The position numbers and the translations under genes are program-made. Of a DNA stretch of 14,849 bases, positions 7,452 to 14,849 are shown piece after piece (position 1 is the stretch's first letter; the number at the start of each line of letters is the position of its first letter). The DNA comes from Burkholderiales bacterium (GTDB lineage Bacteria > Pseudomonadota > Gammaproteobacteria > Burkholderiales > SG8-41), in assembly GCA_005800795.1 (NCBI GenBank), contig SYEN01000127.1:1-14849 (forward strand). Direction: 5' to 3'. The notes under the pieces are model-generated. The model had not been told where the DNA came from. It saw only the letters and a list, made by a program, of their open reading frames with translations, and made no database searches.

Positions 7452-8603
7452 TTACGGACGGGGAAACCCCAGAAGTTCTCCGTCCAGCGCGGCGCCTTTC
7501 GCCTGCACGAGTACCTTGAGGTCGCCGTACTGTTCCGGATCTACCAATGCCATCATCGCCATGCGGTTGATCGCCGCGCGAGCCGCTGATAAACCCTGGC
7601 TATCTGGCGATTCGAGACAGTCGGCAAAGCCGAGGTTTATCAGAAAGTCACGCTGCGGAATGTAGCCGGCGGTAGTCAATCCGTGCTGCTCGCCCAGCCG
7701 CATCAGCGCAGTGAAGTCGACGTGGCAGGTGATGTCCTGTTGCCCGATGCGCTGGTAAGGGTCTTGCTGAACGGCGTGTTGATGAAAACAGATTAGCCTA
7801 CCTTGATTGTTTTCAGGTGCGTATAGCTCGGCAGCCGGTAGACCATAATCAATGGTCAGTACATAACCACGATCCAGGGTGCGCGAAACATCACGCGTCC
7901 AATCCTCCACGGCAAGATTGACTTCACCGCGATACCCGTCAGATAGCGACAGATCAGCAAGCCGCCCGGCAATGCCGGTCGTGGAAGGCTCGTCCAGCAC
8001 TTCAGTGAATTTTCCGCCTTCCAGAGTGACGTAAACTTCCTTCACGCTGCCGTTCTGAATAGCGAACCGGTGCACCGGAAAGTTGTCGATCAATTCATTG
8101 CTGAGAATACAGCCGGTAACATTGCGGAACGCCCGGAGTCCCGAGGCTTTTACTTGCTGGATTTTCAGGCTTAAGTCAGGCTCATCCGCCGCAGTACGGC
8201 TGTCCAAGTCAATTCGATGGCCAGTCGATGGGGTCCATTGCGGTTCATAGTCCGCAGCAATGTAACGCAGCGCCTGGGCAAACCCTAACGTGAGCTGCCG
8301 GCAAGCAGACACGATAGATCTCGCGAGAGCGCCGTCGCCGGCGCCAACCTCGAGCACGTGGAATACAGGCGGAGCGCCCAAGCGATGCCACATTTGCTCC
8401 AGTTGCCGGGCAATCAGGGCACCAAAAACCGGATGACTGGTGGGAGACGTACCGAAATGGGCCCCGATTCTCTCGTGCCTGGTCGCATAGAATCCACCCC
8501 GAGGCGAGTACAAACAGACCTGCATGAAGCGGGCAAAGGTAATGCGCCCGCATTCACGTATGAGCGCCCGAAGCTCCTGTTCAAGTTCCGACTTGTTCTG
8601 CAA
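7452..8603 (-). CDS. SAM-dependent methyltransferase of the MidA/NDUFAF7 (DUF185) family
   Basis: The 383-residue protein matches the COG1565 family in length and order: ITFARFMQVCLYSP near the start (21-34), GAHFGTSPTSHPVFGALIA (48-65), the SAM-binding EVGAGDG (85-91), a SNELIDNFPVHRF block and a late DFLINLGFADCL block. The mitochondrial relative methylates an arginine of a complex I subunit; the bacterial role is not settled. The start is TTG at 8601-8603; an in-frame TAA nine bases upstream leaves no earlier start, and the next ATG would remove the conserved N-terminus. No clear ribosome site is seen. It is the last gene of the FMO-amidohydrolase-methyltransferase run on the minus strand, 67 bases after the amidohydrolase stop; the link to the catabolic genes may be positional only. 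Confidence 0.88.
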   Translation of the reverse strand: MQNKSELEQELRALIRECGRITFARFMQVCLYSPRGGFYATRHERIGAHFGTSPTSHPVFGALIARQLEQMWHRLGAPPVFHVLEVGAGDGALARSIVSACRQLTLGFAQALRYIAADYEPQWTPSTGHRIDLDSRTAADEPDLSLKIQQVKASGLRAFRNVTGCILSNELIDNFPVHRFAIQNGSVKEVYVTLEGGKFTEVLDEPSTTGIAGRLADLSLSDGYRGEVNLAVEDWTRDVSRTLDRGYVLTIDYGLPAAELYAPENNQGRLICFHQHAVQQDPYQRIGQQDITCHVDFTALMRLGEQHGLTTAGYIPQRDFLINLGFADCLESPDSQGLSAARAAINRMAMMALVDPEQYGDLKVLVQAKGAALDGELLGFPRP

Positions 8604-8670
8604 CGTAGCTTACGATCCTGGAGGAGTCGCCCAAATTCGCCCCGGCCATTTCCCGAGGTACCCGCTACGC

Positions 8671-9798
8671 TTAACCCATTCCGTAGAAACCCAGAGCACC
8701 ACCCGCCATCACCTGGCGTCTGGCCTCGGGTGAGAGTGGCCCGATCCGCTCTTTCACCATCTGCGGCGCGCCCGGAAAAAATCCGTCCTGGTGTGGATAA
8801 TCGGTGGCCCACATAATTTTGTGAGCTCCAAGATAATTGGCCAGCACTGCGATGGTGTTTTCCACCGGCTCGAAAGATATCCAGCAGTTGCGCTGAAACA
8901 GTTCGCTGGGCCGCATTTTCGGTGCCGTATCGTTGAAACCTTGGTCATCGAAATGCCGGTCCATGCGATCCAGCCACGGCGCAATCCAGCCGCCCCCCGA
9001 TTCGAGGAATGCAACGCGCAAACGCGGATGACGGTCCACCACACCGCCCCAAATCACGCTCAGCGCCACCAGCATCATCTCCATGGTGTGTGACACCATG
9101 TGCCGGGCTGCCCGATCGTCGGCGAAGCGGTCAACCCCCACGGTAGGCATCGCATTGGTCGAGCCCTCGTGAAAGCCGACGGAGAAATCGAGGTTTTCCG
9201 CCATTGTCCAAAACGGCTCGTACATGGGGTCGCTCATCATCTTCTTGCCGTGGTAGGGGTTGGGCCGCAGGAACCCGCCAGGCATCCCCAGCGTTTCGCG
9301 CGCATACCGCATCTCGGCGATCGCCAGGTCGACAGATTGCATCGGCAGCATGGCTACCCCGAACAGACGATCCGGATACGGCTTGCAATAATCAGCCAGC
9401 CAGCGGTTGTAGGCGCGGCACATCGCGGCAGCCAGAGGCGGATCTTCGACAGCCCCGGTGAACAAGCCCAGACTGGGGTAGAGAAAGGCGGCATCGATAC
9501 CATCGGCGTCCATGTCGACAATTCGCACGTGCGGGTCGAATCCCCCCTTGCGCCCCTCAGCATACTTCAGTTGATCAAGCCTGACCGTTCCTTGCCGCAC
9601 ACCGACGGAACCCAGACTGCCAATTCCGCGCGGATTGCCAAGGAGCCTGCCCTCGACCTTGAGGCGTTCCTTGCCATTGTCGTCGATGACAAAACGAGGC
9701 CGGCGCTCGCGGAATTCGGGGTCGATGTATTGATCCCACAAATCAAGCGGTTCGAGAATGTGACCATCTGCATCAACTACGTTATAGGCGCGTGTCAT
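8671..9798 (-). CDS. Amidohydrolase_2 family metal-dependent hydrolase/decarboxylase
   Basis: The 375-residue protein is an ACMSD-like TIM-barrel of the amidohydrolase_2 family, whose members hydrolyse or decarboxylate aromatic and cyclic acids using a divalent metal. Metal and catalytic positions are visible: DADGH near the start (D11, H13), GFHEG (H210), LESGGGW (E266) and ATDYPHQDG (D333). The start is ATG 9798, with GGAGG 8 bases upstream; longer versions reaching 9909 would prefix a low-quality basic stretch overlapping the monooxygenase gene and are rejected. It follows the FMO gene by 58 bases in the same direction, which suggests oxygenation and then hydrolysis or decarboxylation of one substrate. 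Confidence 0.9.
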   Translation of the reverse strand: MTRAYNVVDADGHILEPLDLWDQYIDPEFRERRPRFVIDDNGKERLKVEGRLLGNPRGIGSLGSVGVRQGTVRLDQLKYAEGRKGGFDPHVRIVDMDADGIDAAFLYPSLGLFTGAVEDPPLAAAMCRAYNRWLADYCKPYPDRLFGVAMLPMQSVDLAIAEMRYARETLGMPGGFLRPNPYHGKKMMSDPMYEPFWTMAENLDFSVGFHEGSTNAMPTVGVDRFADDRAARHMVSHTMEMMLVALSVIWGGVVDRHPRLRVAFLESGGGWIAPWLDRMDRHFDDQGFNDTAPKMRPSELFQRNCWISFEPVENTIAVLANYLGAHKIMWATDYPHQDGFFPGAPQMVKERIGPLSPEARRQVMAGGALGFYGMG

Positions 9799-9856
9799 TG
9801 GCAATTCCTCCGTTTTCAAAACATATTTGATCCAAACTGCGCAGCGAGCACGGCGT

Positions 9857-11629
9857 TTACGCCCACCCCAGCAGCCCTTCTTCAACCGCCTTGATCTGCA
9901 TCGCCACATAGCGCGAGTACTGGCGGCAATTGTTAAAACCGCCGCCTGCGAACCACAGGCCGCGTTGCGCGGTGCGCTTCCACATATTGCTCATCTCGCC
10001 GTCGGGGCCGAAGCCCCACACCTGGCCAACCTTGCTGCCGATGGCTTCTCCGAGCAGCTTTTTGACCACCACTTCCTGCGGCAAAAAACCTGTAGCGAGT
10101 ACGGCGAGATCAGCCGGTTTGACGCTACCATCCTTGAGCAATACGCCGTTTTCAACGAAGCATTCGATCTGGTCAAATTGCAGCAGGCCGATGTCGCCGT
10201 CGATGATGAGCTGTGAGCAGCCGCCGTCGAGGTAGTAGCCACCATAACGCGTGCGCACCATCCACTGGTGGCCAGCGCCGTCCTCGCCATCGGTGAATTT
10301 GAAGCCGCGCGCGATCAGGCCATCGATGATTTTTTTGTCGTTTTCCAGCATGCGTTTGGTGATGGTCTGCAGATTCTTCTTTACCATCGGCTTGGTGTTG
10401 GTGCCGGCGAGCAAATCGCCATCTTCGATGGGAATGCCGTTGTAAATGCCATAGGTCAACTTCGCCGACGGGTCGATGCTGAGCACCATGGTCGGGCCGC
10501 GCTGTACAATGGTGGTGTCAACGCCATTGGCGTGCAGATCCTGCGCGACATCGTGGCCGCTCGTGCCAGTGCCGATCACCAACGCCTTCTTACCCCGCCA
10601 GTGGGCGCCGTTGGTGAACGCGGTGGTGTGCATCGCTTCACCCTTGAATTCCTTGAGCCCTGGAAGCTCGGGAATATGCGGTTCGCCCACCAAACCATTG
10701 GCGAACACCAGGTGCTTCGGATGCAAGGTGCGCTCCGTACCATCAGCGCGTCGAACAACCGCGTTCCAAATGCCTGCGGCATCGTCGTAGTTGCCGCGCA
10801 CGAATTCCGTGCTGGTCCAGTAGTTGATTTCCATGGCCCACGCGTAAGACTCGAACCAGTCGCCCACCATGTCCTTGGGCAGATAGGTGGGCCACGAAGT
10901 CGGGAACGGCATGTATGGCAGGTGATTGAGTTTGGTGTCGTTGTGCAGCGCCAGCGAGTGATAACGTTGGCGCCAGCAGTCGCCGACGCGCGGAAATTTG
11001 TCGACCACCAGCGTATCAACGCCAATGCGCCCCAGCGTGGCTGCCAGCGACAAACCGCCCTGCCCTCCGCCGACGATCAACACCGTCGGCTCGCGATCCG
11101 TGTAGGCCTGAATCGCCTCGCGCTGCTCCTTCCAGTTGGTGCCGCCAAAGTTGCGCGAGAAAGCCTCGCCTGTCGGGCAACGCTTGCCGATGGTTTCCTC
11201 AAATCCTTTCAGTTCGTGTAGACCGGTCATCAGCTGAAACGCTTTGGTTGGATCGCTGGCCAGCAACCGCACCACGCCAAAGCCGCGCCCGACCTTCGTC
11301 TCGAACTGAAAAATCGCCTCGATCACATCAAAACCCGCACGCGACACGCGGCGCGGCGGCGTACGTCCCGGCGCAACGGTAAAGCCCTGGGCCTGGGTGG
11401 CTGGCTGTTTGGCGGCCAGCAACGCACTAATTGTGTCTCCGCCTTCGCTCGGCGTAATCGACCACGTAAACGCCAACAGATCGCGCCAGTGACTGTCGGC
11501 AGCAAACAAGGCTGCCAGCGATGATCGATTGTTATTTTGCAGTGCCGCATCAAATCTTGTGAGCCACTGCGACACCAGCGTCACCTCGGACTGAACGATG
11601 CCTTTTTCCGTAACTTCCACCGTGTCCAT
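9857..11629 (-). CDS. FMO-type flavoprotein monooxygenase with N-terminal NTF2/SnoaL-like domain
   Basis: The 590-residue protein has two parts. Residues 1 to about 150 look like an NTF2/SnoaL-like domain (FDAALQNNNRSSLAALF, HWRDLLAFTW). From about 180 on it is a group B flavin monooxygenase: FAD Rossmann motif GGGQGG (187-192), the FMO fingerprint F-x-G-x-x-x-H-x-x-x-F as FKGEAMHTTAF (328-338), NADPH motif GTGTSG (353-358) and the late LATGFLP. The fingerprint ends in F rather than the W of Baeyer-Villiger enzymes, so N- or C-oxygenation of the FMO/YUCCA kind is as likely as ester formation. GGGAGG sits upstream of ATG 11629 at suitable spacing. It leads the minus-strand run with the amidohydrolase and the MidA-like gene. 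The substrate is unknown. Confidence 0.92.
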   Translation of the reverse strand: MDTVEVTEKGIVQSEVTLVSQWLTRFDAALQNNNRSSLAALFAADSHWRDLLAFTWSITPSEGGDTISALLAAKQPATQAQGFTVAPGRTPPRRVSRAGFDVIEAIFQFETKVGRGFGVVRLLASDPTKAFQLMTGLHELKGFEETIGKRCPTGEAFSRNFGGTNWKEQREAIQAYTDREPTVLIVGGGQGGLSLAATLGRIGVDTLVVDKFPRVGDCWRQRYHSLALHNDTKLNHLPYMPFPTSWPTYLPKDMVGDWFESYAWAMEINYWTSTEFVRGNYDDAAGIWNAVVRRADGTERTLHPKHLVFANGLVGEPHIPELPGLKEFKGEAMHTTAFTNGAHWRGKKALVIGTGTSGHDVAQDLHANGVDTTIVQRGPTMVLSIDPSAKLTYGIYNGIPIEDGDLLAGTNTKPMVKKNLQTITKRMLENDKKIIDGLIARGFKFTDGEDGAGHQWMVRTRYGGYYLDGGCSQLIIDGDIGLLQFDQIECFVENGVLLKDGSVKPADLAVLATGFLPQEVVVKKLLGEAIGSKVGQVWGFGPDGEMSNMWKRTAQRGLWFAGGGFNNCRQYSRYVAMQIKAVEEGLLGWA

Positions 11630-11778
11630 ACACCAAACCTCCCAACGTAAAAATTGCTTAAAGTGCCACAGCCATTGAGCAGCAAGCGGTGAACTTTCCT
11701 ACTATACTCCGGTTCAATCAGCCGATTAAATTCAAGGCCACATCGTGTAACACGGATAGAAAACTATCCTTCCACACC

Positions 11779-12750
11779 TTACTGCGTTTCCAGAATCACA
11801 TGCCCGATTTTTTCGCCTCGCTCCACCGCCAGATGCGCCGAGATCACGTCCACCAGCTTGAAGCGCTCTGCTATCGCAAAAATCGGCTTCGCGTCGTTGA
11901 GCCAGCGCGCGATATCGGCGTGTGATTAGGCTTTGGCGGCATCGGACATGGTATAGACAAACACCTGCCGCACCAGCGGATTGCGCCACAATAACTCCGG
12001 ATACGGATACTGCGGACGCGGAATGCCGGTGGAGGCGTAACACGCGATCACGCCACTGTCGTTCAACACCTGCGCGCTCACCGGCAGGTTCTTGCCGAAA
12101 TCGACTTCGACAATACGATCCACGCCGCCGCATTCCGACTTGATGCGCGCCACCACGTCTTCATCGCGATAGTTAATCACGATATCTGCGCCAGCCGCGC
12201 GAGCATGCGCAGCTTTTCCGTACGAGCTCACCGTCGTCACCACGCGCGCCCCGCCCCACTTTGCCAGCTGAATCGCGTAGTGCCCCACTACGCCCGCGCC
12301 GCCGGTGACCAACACGGTCTTGCCGCTGACTGGCCCGTCGGCAAACAACGCGCGGTGTGCAGTCATCACGGGTATGCCCAGACACGCGCCCTGCTCGAAG
12401 CTCACGTGATCCGGCAGCGGCACCGCTAACGCCGCGGGCAGTGTGATCATCTGCGCGCTGGTGCCGAAGGGCCGATCCCACTGGCCGTTGAACACCCACA
12501 CGCGCTCGCCCGCCTTGCGTTGCACGCCCGCGCCTACTTTGTCGATCACGCCGGTGCCGTCGCTGTTGGGGATCAATTTCGGCCAGCGTATCGGCCGGCT
12601 GCCGCCGCGTGCTTTCACATCCGAGGGATTCACCGCCGACGCATACAGCCGCACGCGCACTTCCCCCGCTGCAGGCTCAATGTCCGGCAGTTCGCCGGTT
12701 TTCATCACCCCAGCAGCGGCACCATTTTTTTCATACCACGCGGCGTACAT
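11779..12750 (-). pseudogene. Zinc-free MDR quinone oxidoreductase interrupted by a premature stop
   Basis: The frame from ATG 12750 encodes 274 residues of an NADPH:quinone oxidoreductase-type medium-chain reductase: SAVNPSDVKARGG, the cofactor motif VTGGAGVVGHYAIQLAKW and AGADIVINYRDED, ending in YTMSDAAKA. A TAA at 11926-11928 stops it there. The same frame then reads 48 more sense codons (SHADIARWLN, AERFKLVDVI, AVERGEKIGHVILETQ) to a TAA at 11779-11781, which is the normal C-terminal end of the family. Total length, 323 codons, fits the family. The stop is one change from CAA (Gln). The shortened protein lacks the last helix and strand, so it is probably inactive or unstable, unless the base is a sequencing error. 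AAGGAG precedes the ATG; the gene follows the nucleoside transporter gene by 24 bases. Confidence 0.85.
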
Positions 12751-12774
12751 AAAAACTCCTTTTAAAACAGATAC

Positions 12775-14022
12775 TTACAAAAATACCCCCACGACCGCAC
12801 CTGCCACCATCGTGGCCAGTGTGCCTGACACTATCGAGCGCATACCCAATGCCACGATGTCATCGCGGCGGGACGGCGCCATCGTCGCCAGCCCGCCGAT
12901 CATGATGCCAAGGCTGCCAAAATTGGCAAAGCCGCACCACGCGTAGGTCATGATGACGCGGCTGCGCTCCGACAACGCTTCGGCGGGCAAGCGGGCCATT
13001 TCGCCATAGGCGATGAATTCGTTGAGGATGGTTTTACTGCCCATCAACGCGCCGGCGTGCGCCGCTTCTGCCCACGGTATGCCCATCAACCACACCAGCG
13101 GCGCCATGATCGCGCCCAGCACGCGTTGCATGGTGATCGCCGAGCCCCCTGCATCGGGCAACAGGCCCAGCGCCAGATTCGCCAGCGTCACCAGCGCGAT
13201 CAGCACCACCAGCATGGCGACGATATTCAGCAGCAGCGCCAATCCATCGACCGTGCCGCGCGCTATGGCGTCCATCGAACTTTTGGATTCTTGCGCCGCA
13301 TCGAGCCTGCCAGCGGTAGGCGCCCCGGAGGGCGGCACCATCAGCGCGGCAACTACAATCGCCGACGGTGCGGTAATCAGCGACGCTGACAGGATGTGCC
13401 CCATCGCCTCCGGCACCACCGGGCCGAGAATACTGGCGTAGAGCACCATCATCGTGCCCGCGATACCCGCCATGCCACCCGTCATCACAATGAACAGTTC
13501 GCCACGGCTCATCTGTTGCAGGTAGGGGCGGATAATCAGCGGCGCTTCCACCATGCCGACAAACACGTTCGCCGCCGTGGACAAACCCACCGCACCGCCC
13601 ACACCCATGGTCTTTTCCAGAAACGCCGATATTGCGCGCACGATAAACGGCAGCACACGCCAGTAAAACAGCAGCGACGACAGCGCACTCACCACCAATA
13701 TCAGCGGCAGCGCGCGAAACGCGAGTATGAAACTGGAGGTTTTCGGCTGCTCGGCATACGGCACCGTGCCCCCACCCAGATAGCCAAATACGAAGGAAGT
13801 GCCCGCCACGGTGGATTTCTCCAGTGCGGCGAGGCCTTCGTTGAGTGAAAAGAAAAACTGTTTGAACAGCGGCACTTTGAGCAAAAAGGCGGCCATCACC
13901 ACCATGAGAATCACGCCGGAAAGGGTAATGCGCCACGGCACCTCGCGGCGGTTTTCGCTAAGGGCCCAGGCGACGGCGAGTAGCGCGATGACGCCGATGG
14001 CGCTTTGCAGGGCTAGCGGCAT
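12775..14022 (-). CDS. Concentrative nucleoside transporter (CNT family)
   Basis: The 415-residue membrane protein should import nucleosides with H+ or Na+. It shows the CNT landmarks: an N-terminal hairpin region, FVFGYLGGG (77-85), the HP1 loop VGMVEAPLIIRPYL (155-168), a SLITAPSAIVVAALMVPP block, the KTILNEFIAY motif with the conserved Glu, and CGFANFGSLGIMIGGL with SRRDDI near the end. It resembles the human CNT3-like branch more than E. coli NupC. The HP1 motif is G-M-V-E rather than G-Q-T-E, so two nucleobase-contacting positions differ. The ATG at 14022 is chosen because the 35 residues an earlier start would add come from a palindromic repeat. The quinone reductase gene follows within 24 bases, so the two are probably cotranscribed. 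Confidence 0.9.
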   Translation of the reverse strand: MPLALQSAIGVIALLAVAWALSENRREVPWRITLSGVILMVVMAAFLLKVPLFKQFFFSLNEGLAALEKSTVAGTSFVFGYLGGGTVPYAEQPKTSSFILAFRALPLILVVSALSSLLFYWRVLPFIVRAISAFLEKTMGVGGAVGLSTAANVFVGMVEAPLIIRPYLQQMSRGELFIVMTGGMAGIAGTMMVLYASILGPVVPEAMGHILSASLITAPSAIVVAALMVPPSGAPTAGRLDAAQESKSSMDAIARGTVDGLALLLNIVAMLVVLIALVTLANLALGLLPDAGGSAITMQRVLGAIMAPLVWLMGIPWAEAAHAGALMGSKTILNEFIAYGEMARLPAEALSERSRVIMTYAWCGFANFGSLGIMIGGLATMAPSRRDDIVALGMRSIVSGTLATMVAGAVVGVFL

Positions 14023-14100
14023 ATGCGTCCGGCCTTGGTGTGGCACTCTTGGTACATCAGTTTTGGGTTGGCAGAGCTGCAAACCCGCAACACCAACCCT

Positions 14101-14178
14101 GTCGTTCCCACACAGGCGGGAACCCATAACACACGTACCATTGGAAACTCCCCATGGATTCCCGCTTGCGCGGGAACC
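14101..14178. repeat. Pair of REP-like palindromes in opposite orientation
   Basis: Unit 1 (14104-14127) reads GTTCCC-ACACAGGC-GGGAAC-CCAT. Unit 2 (14151-14177), read on the minus strand, gives GTTCCCGCGCAAGCGGGAATCCAT, the same core and tail, so the two units face each other about 25 bases apart. Each is itself a palindrome able to form a hairpin. Such GTTCCC/GGGAA dispersed units occur many times in many betaproteobacterial and neisserial genomes. Here they fill the gap between cysS and the transporter gene and may end or stabilise the cysS transcript. The spurious MGSRLCGNDR peptide from this element is a common annotation error. Confidence 0.7.
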
Positions 14179-14209
14179 TCAACGCTGCCGTTTGAGCGCT
14201 GTGGCCAGC

Positions 14210-14849
14210 TCAGCTACGCCGCCAGGCCGTGCCTTTGGCGGTATCCTCCAACACCAAGCCTGCATCAAGCAATGCTTTGCGAATACGATCGGCCTCGGTG
14301 TAATTTTTGGCTTTCTTGGCGGCGGCGCGCGCGGCGATTTGGGCTTCAATTTGCTCGGCCGTAAACCCATCCGACGCAGGCGTGACCGCTTGCAAAAACG
14401 CGTTCGCATCGCGCTGCAACAACCCCAGCAGCCCGGCCAGTGACCGCAACAACTGCGCCAAATCGGGTAATCGTAACTTATTGATTTCGTTAACTATTTC
14501 AAACAACGCTGCGACCGCTTCCGGCGTATTGAAATCGTCATCCATGGCTACGCGAAACTTCGCCGCCTGCGGGTGTGACCAATCCACTTCGCCCGCTTTC
14601 ACATCATCAAAATCCTTCAGCGCGGTATACAGCCGCGTCAGACCCTGCTTCGCATCATCCAGATGCTGATCGGAATAATTCAGCGGACTCCGATATTGCG
14701 CCCGAATAATAAAGAAGCGCACGACCTCGGGATCGTACTTCGCCAGAATTTCGCGAACGGTAAAAAAATTGCCCAGCGATTTGGACATTTTTTCGTTGTC
14801 CACGCGCACAAAGCCGTTGTGCATCCAGGTGTTCACGAAGGTGCATTGA
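14210..14849 (-). CDS. cysS: Cysteinyl-tRNA synthetase, C-terminal part (runs off the window)
   Basis: The visible 3' part encodes about 212 residues and is open to the right edge. The class I KMSKS signature lies at 14777-14791 in NEKMSKSLGNFF. It is followed by the family's TVREILAKYDPEVVRFF, RSPLNYSD, a helical domain with DDDFNTPEA and the C-terminal zinc-independent helix ending EDTAKGTAW RRS. The enzyme charges tRNA-Cys with cysteine in the cytoplasm and is essential, so this gene marks ordinary chromosome. The N-terminal HIGH motif and zinc site are beyond the window. The sequence pattern is betaproteobacterial as far as I can judge by recall. Confidence 0.96.
   Translation of the reverse strand, partial: QCTFVNTWMHNGFVRVDNEKMSKSLGNFFTVREILAKYDPEVVRFFIIRAQYRSPLNYSDQHLDDAKQGLTRLYTALKDFDDVKAGEVDWSHPQAAKFRVAMDDDFNTPEAVAALFEIVNEINKLRLPDLAQLLRSLAGLLGLLQRDANAFLQAVTPASDGFTAEQIEAQIAARAAAKKAKNYTEADRIRKALLDAGLVLEDTAKGTAWRRS

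Noticed and set aside
9100..9894. 264-codon plus-strand frame
   Set aside because: It is antisense to the amidohydrolase gene, which has all family motifs.
9799..9909. N-terminal extension of the amidohydrolase
   Set aside because: It overlaps the end of the monooxygenase gene, is basic and unlike the family, and a strong GGAGG site marks ATG 9798.
10268..11221. Long 317-codon frame on the plus strand
   Set aside because: It lies wholly opposite the FMO gene, has no family resemblance, and results from the high G+C third positions of that gene.
13034..13936. 300-codon minus-strand frame
   Set aside because: It is the shifted frame of the CNT transporter gene; its composition is Gly/Arg/His-rich and not protein-like.
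14023..14127. N-terminal extension of the nucleoside transporter
   Set aside because: The added residues (MGSRLCGNDR...) come from the REP-like palindrome, a frequent false extension.

Overview
The window looks like a piece of a betaproteobacterial chromosome, probably Burkholderiales or a relative. Three things point there: the Bug-type (TctC-like) periplasmic binding protein at the left, the cysteinyl-tRNA synthetase sequence at the right edge, and a pair of GTTCCC/GGGAAC palindromic repeats of a kind scattered through such genomes. No phage, integrase, transposase, CRISPR array, tRNA or rRNA is visible. The placement is inferred from protein family resemblance, not from a search.

Layout. 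Bases 1-59 are an exact copy of 939-997, inside the Bug gene, so the left end is either a duplication scar or an assembly artefact. Bases 60-347 hold nothing I recognise. Bases 348-644 (minus) look like a decayed piece of a thiamine-diphosphate enzyme with three in-frame stops. Then come the Bug gene (764-1780, plus) and a convergent oxaloacetate decarboxylase-like gene (1793-2650, minus). A broken cupin follows at 2721-2955 (minus). A tight plus-strand operon follows: carboxymuconolactone decarboxylase-like protein, LLM flavin oxidoreductase and EamA transporter (3101-5464). Next is a DUF35 zinc-ribbon/OB-fold protein with a thiolase-fold partner (5660-7443, plus). A minus-strand operon reads FMO-type monooxygenase, amidohydrolase_2 hydrolase/decarboxylase, MidA-like methyltransferase (11629 down to 7452). 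A second minus-strand unit is a CNT nucleoside transporter followed by a quinone oxidoreductase interrupted by one premature stop (14022 down to 11779). The window ends in the 3' part of cysS (minus), separated from the transporter gene by the palindromic repeat pair.

How it fits together. Apart from cysS, the transporter and MidA, the genes have the composition of an accessory catabolic region: carboxylate uptake, monooxygenation (FMO, LLM), decarboxylation or hydrolysis (amidohydrolase_2, CMD family), C-C bond chemistry on CoA esters (thiolase + DUF35) and a C4-acid lyase. No substrate can be named from sequence. The most interesting protein is the thiolase: it lacks the usual nucleophilic Cys and the GHP-type His but sits beside a DUF35 partner, as in the retro-aldolase type (Ltp2-ChsH2) of side-chain degradation. 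The second theme is decay: three genes (TPP enzyme, cupin, quinone reductase) are broken at different stages.
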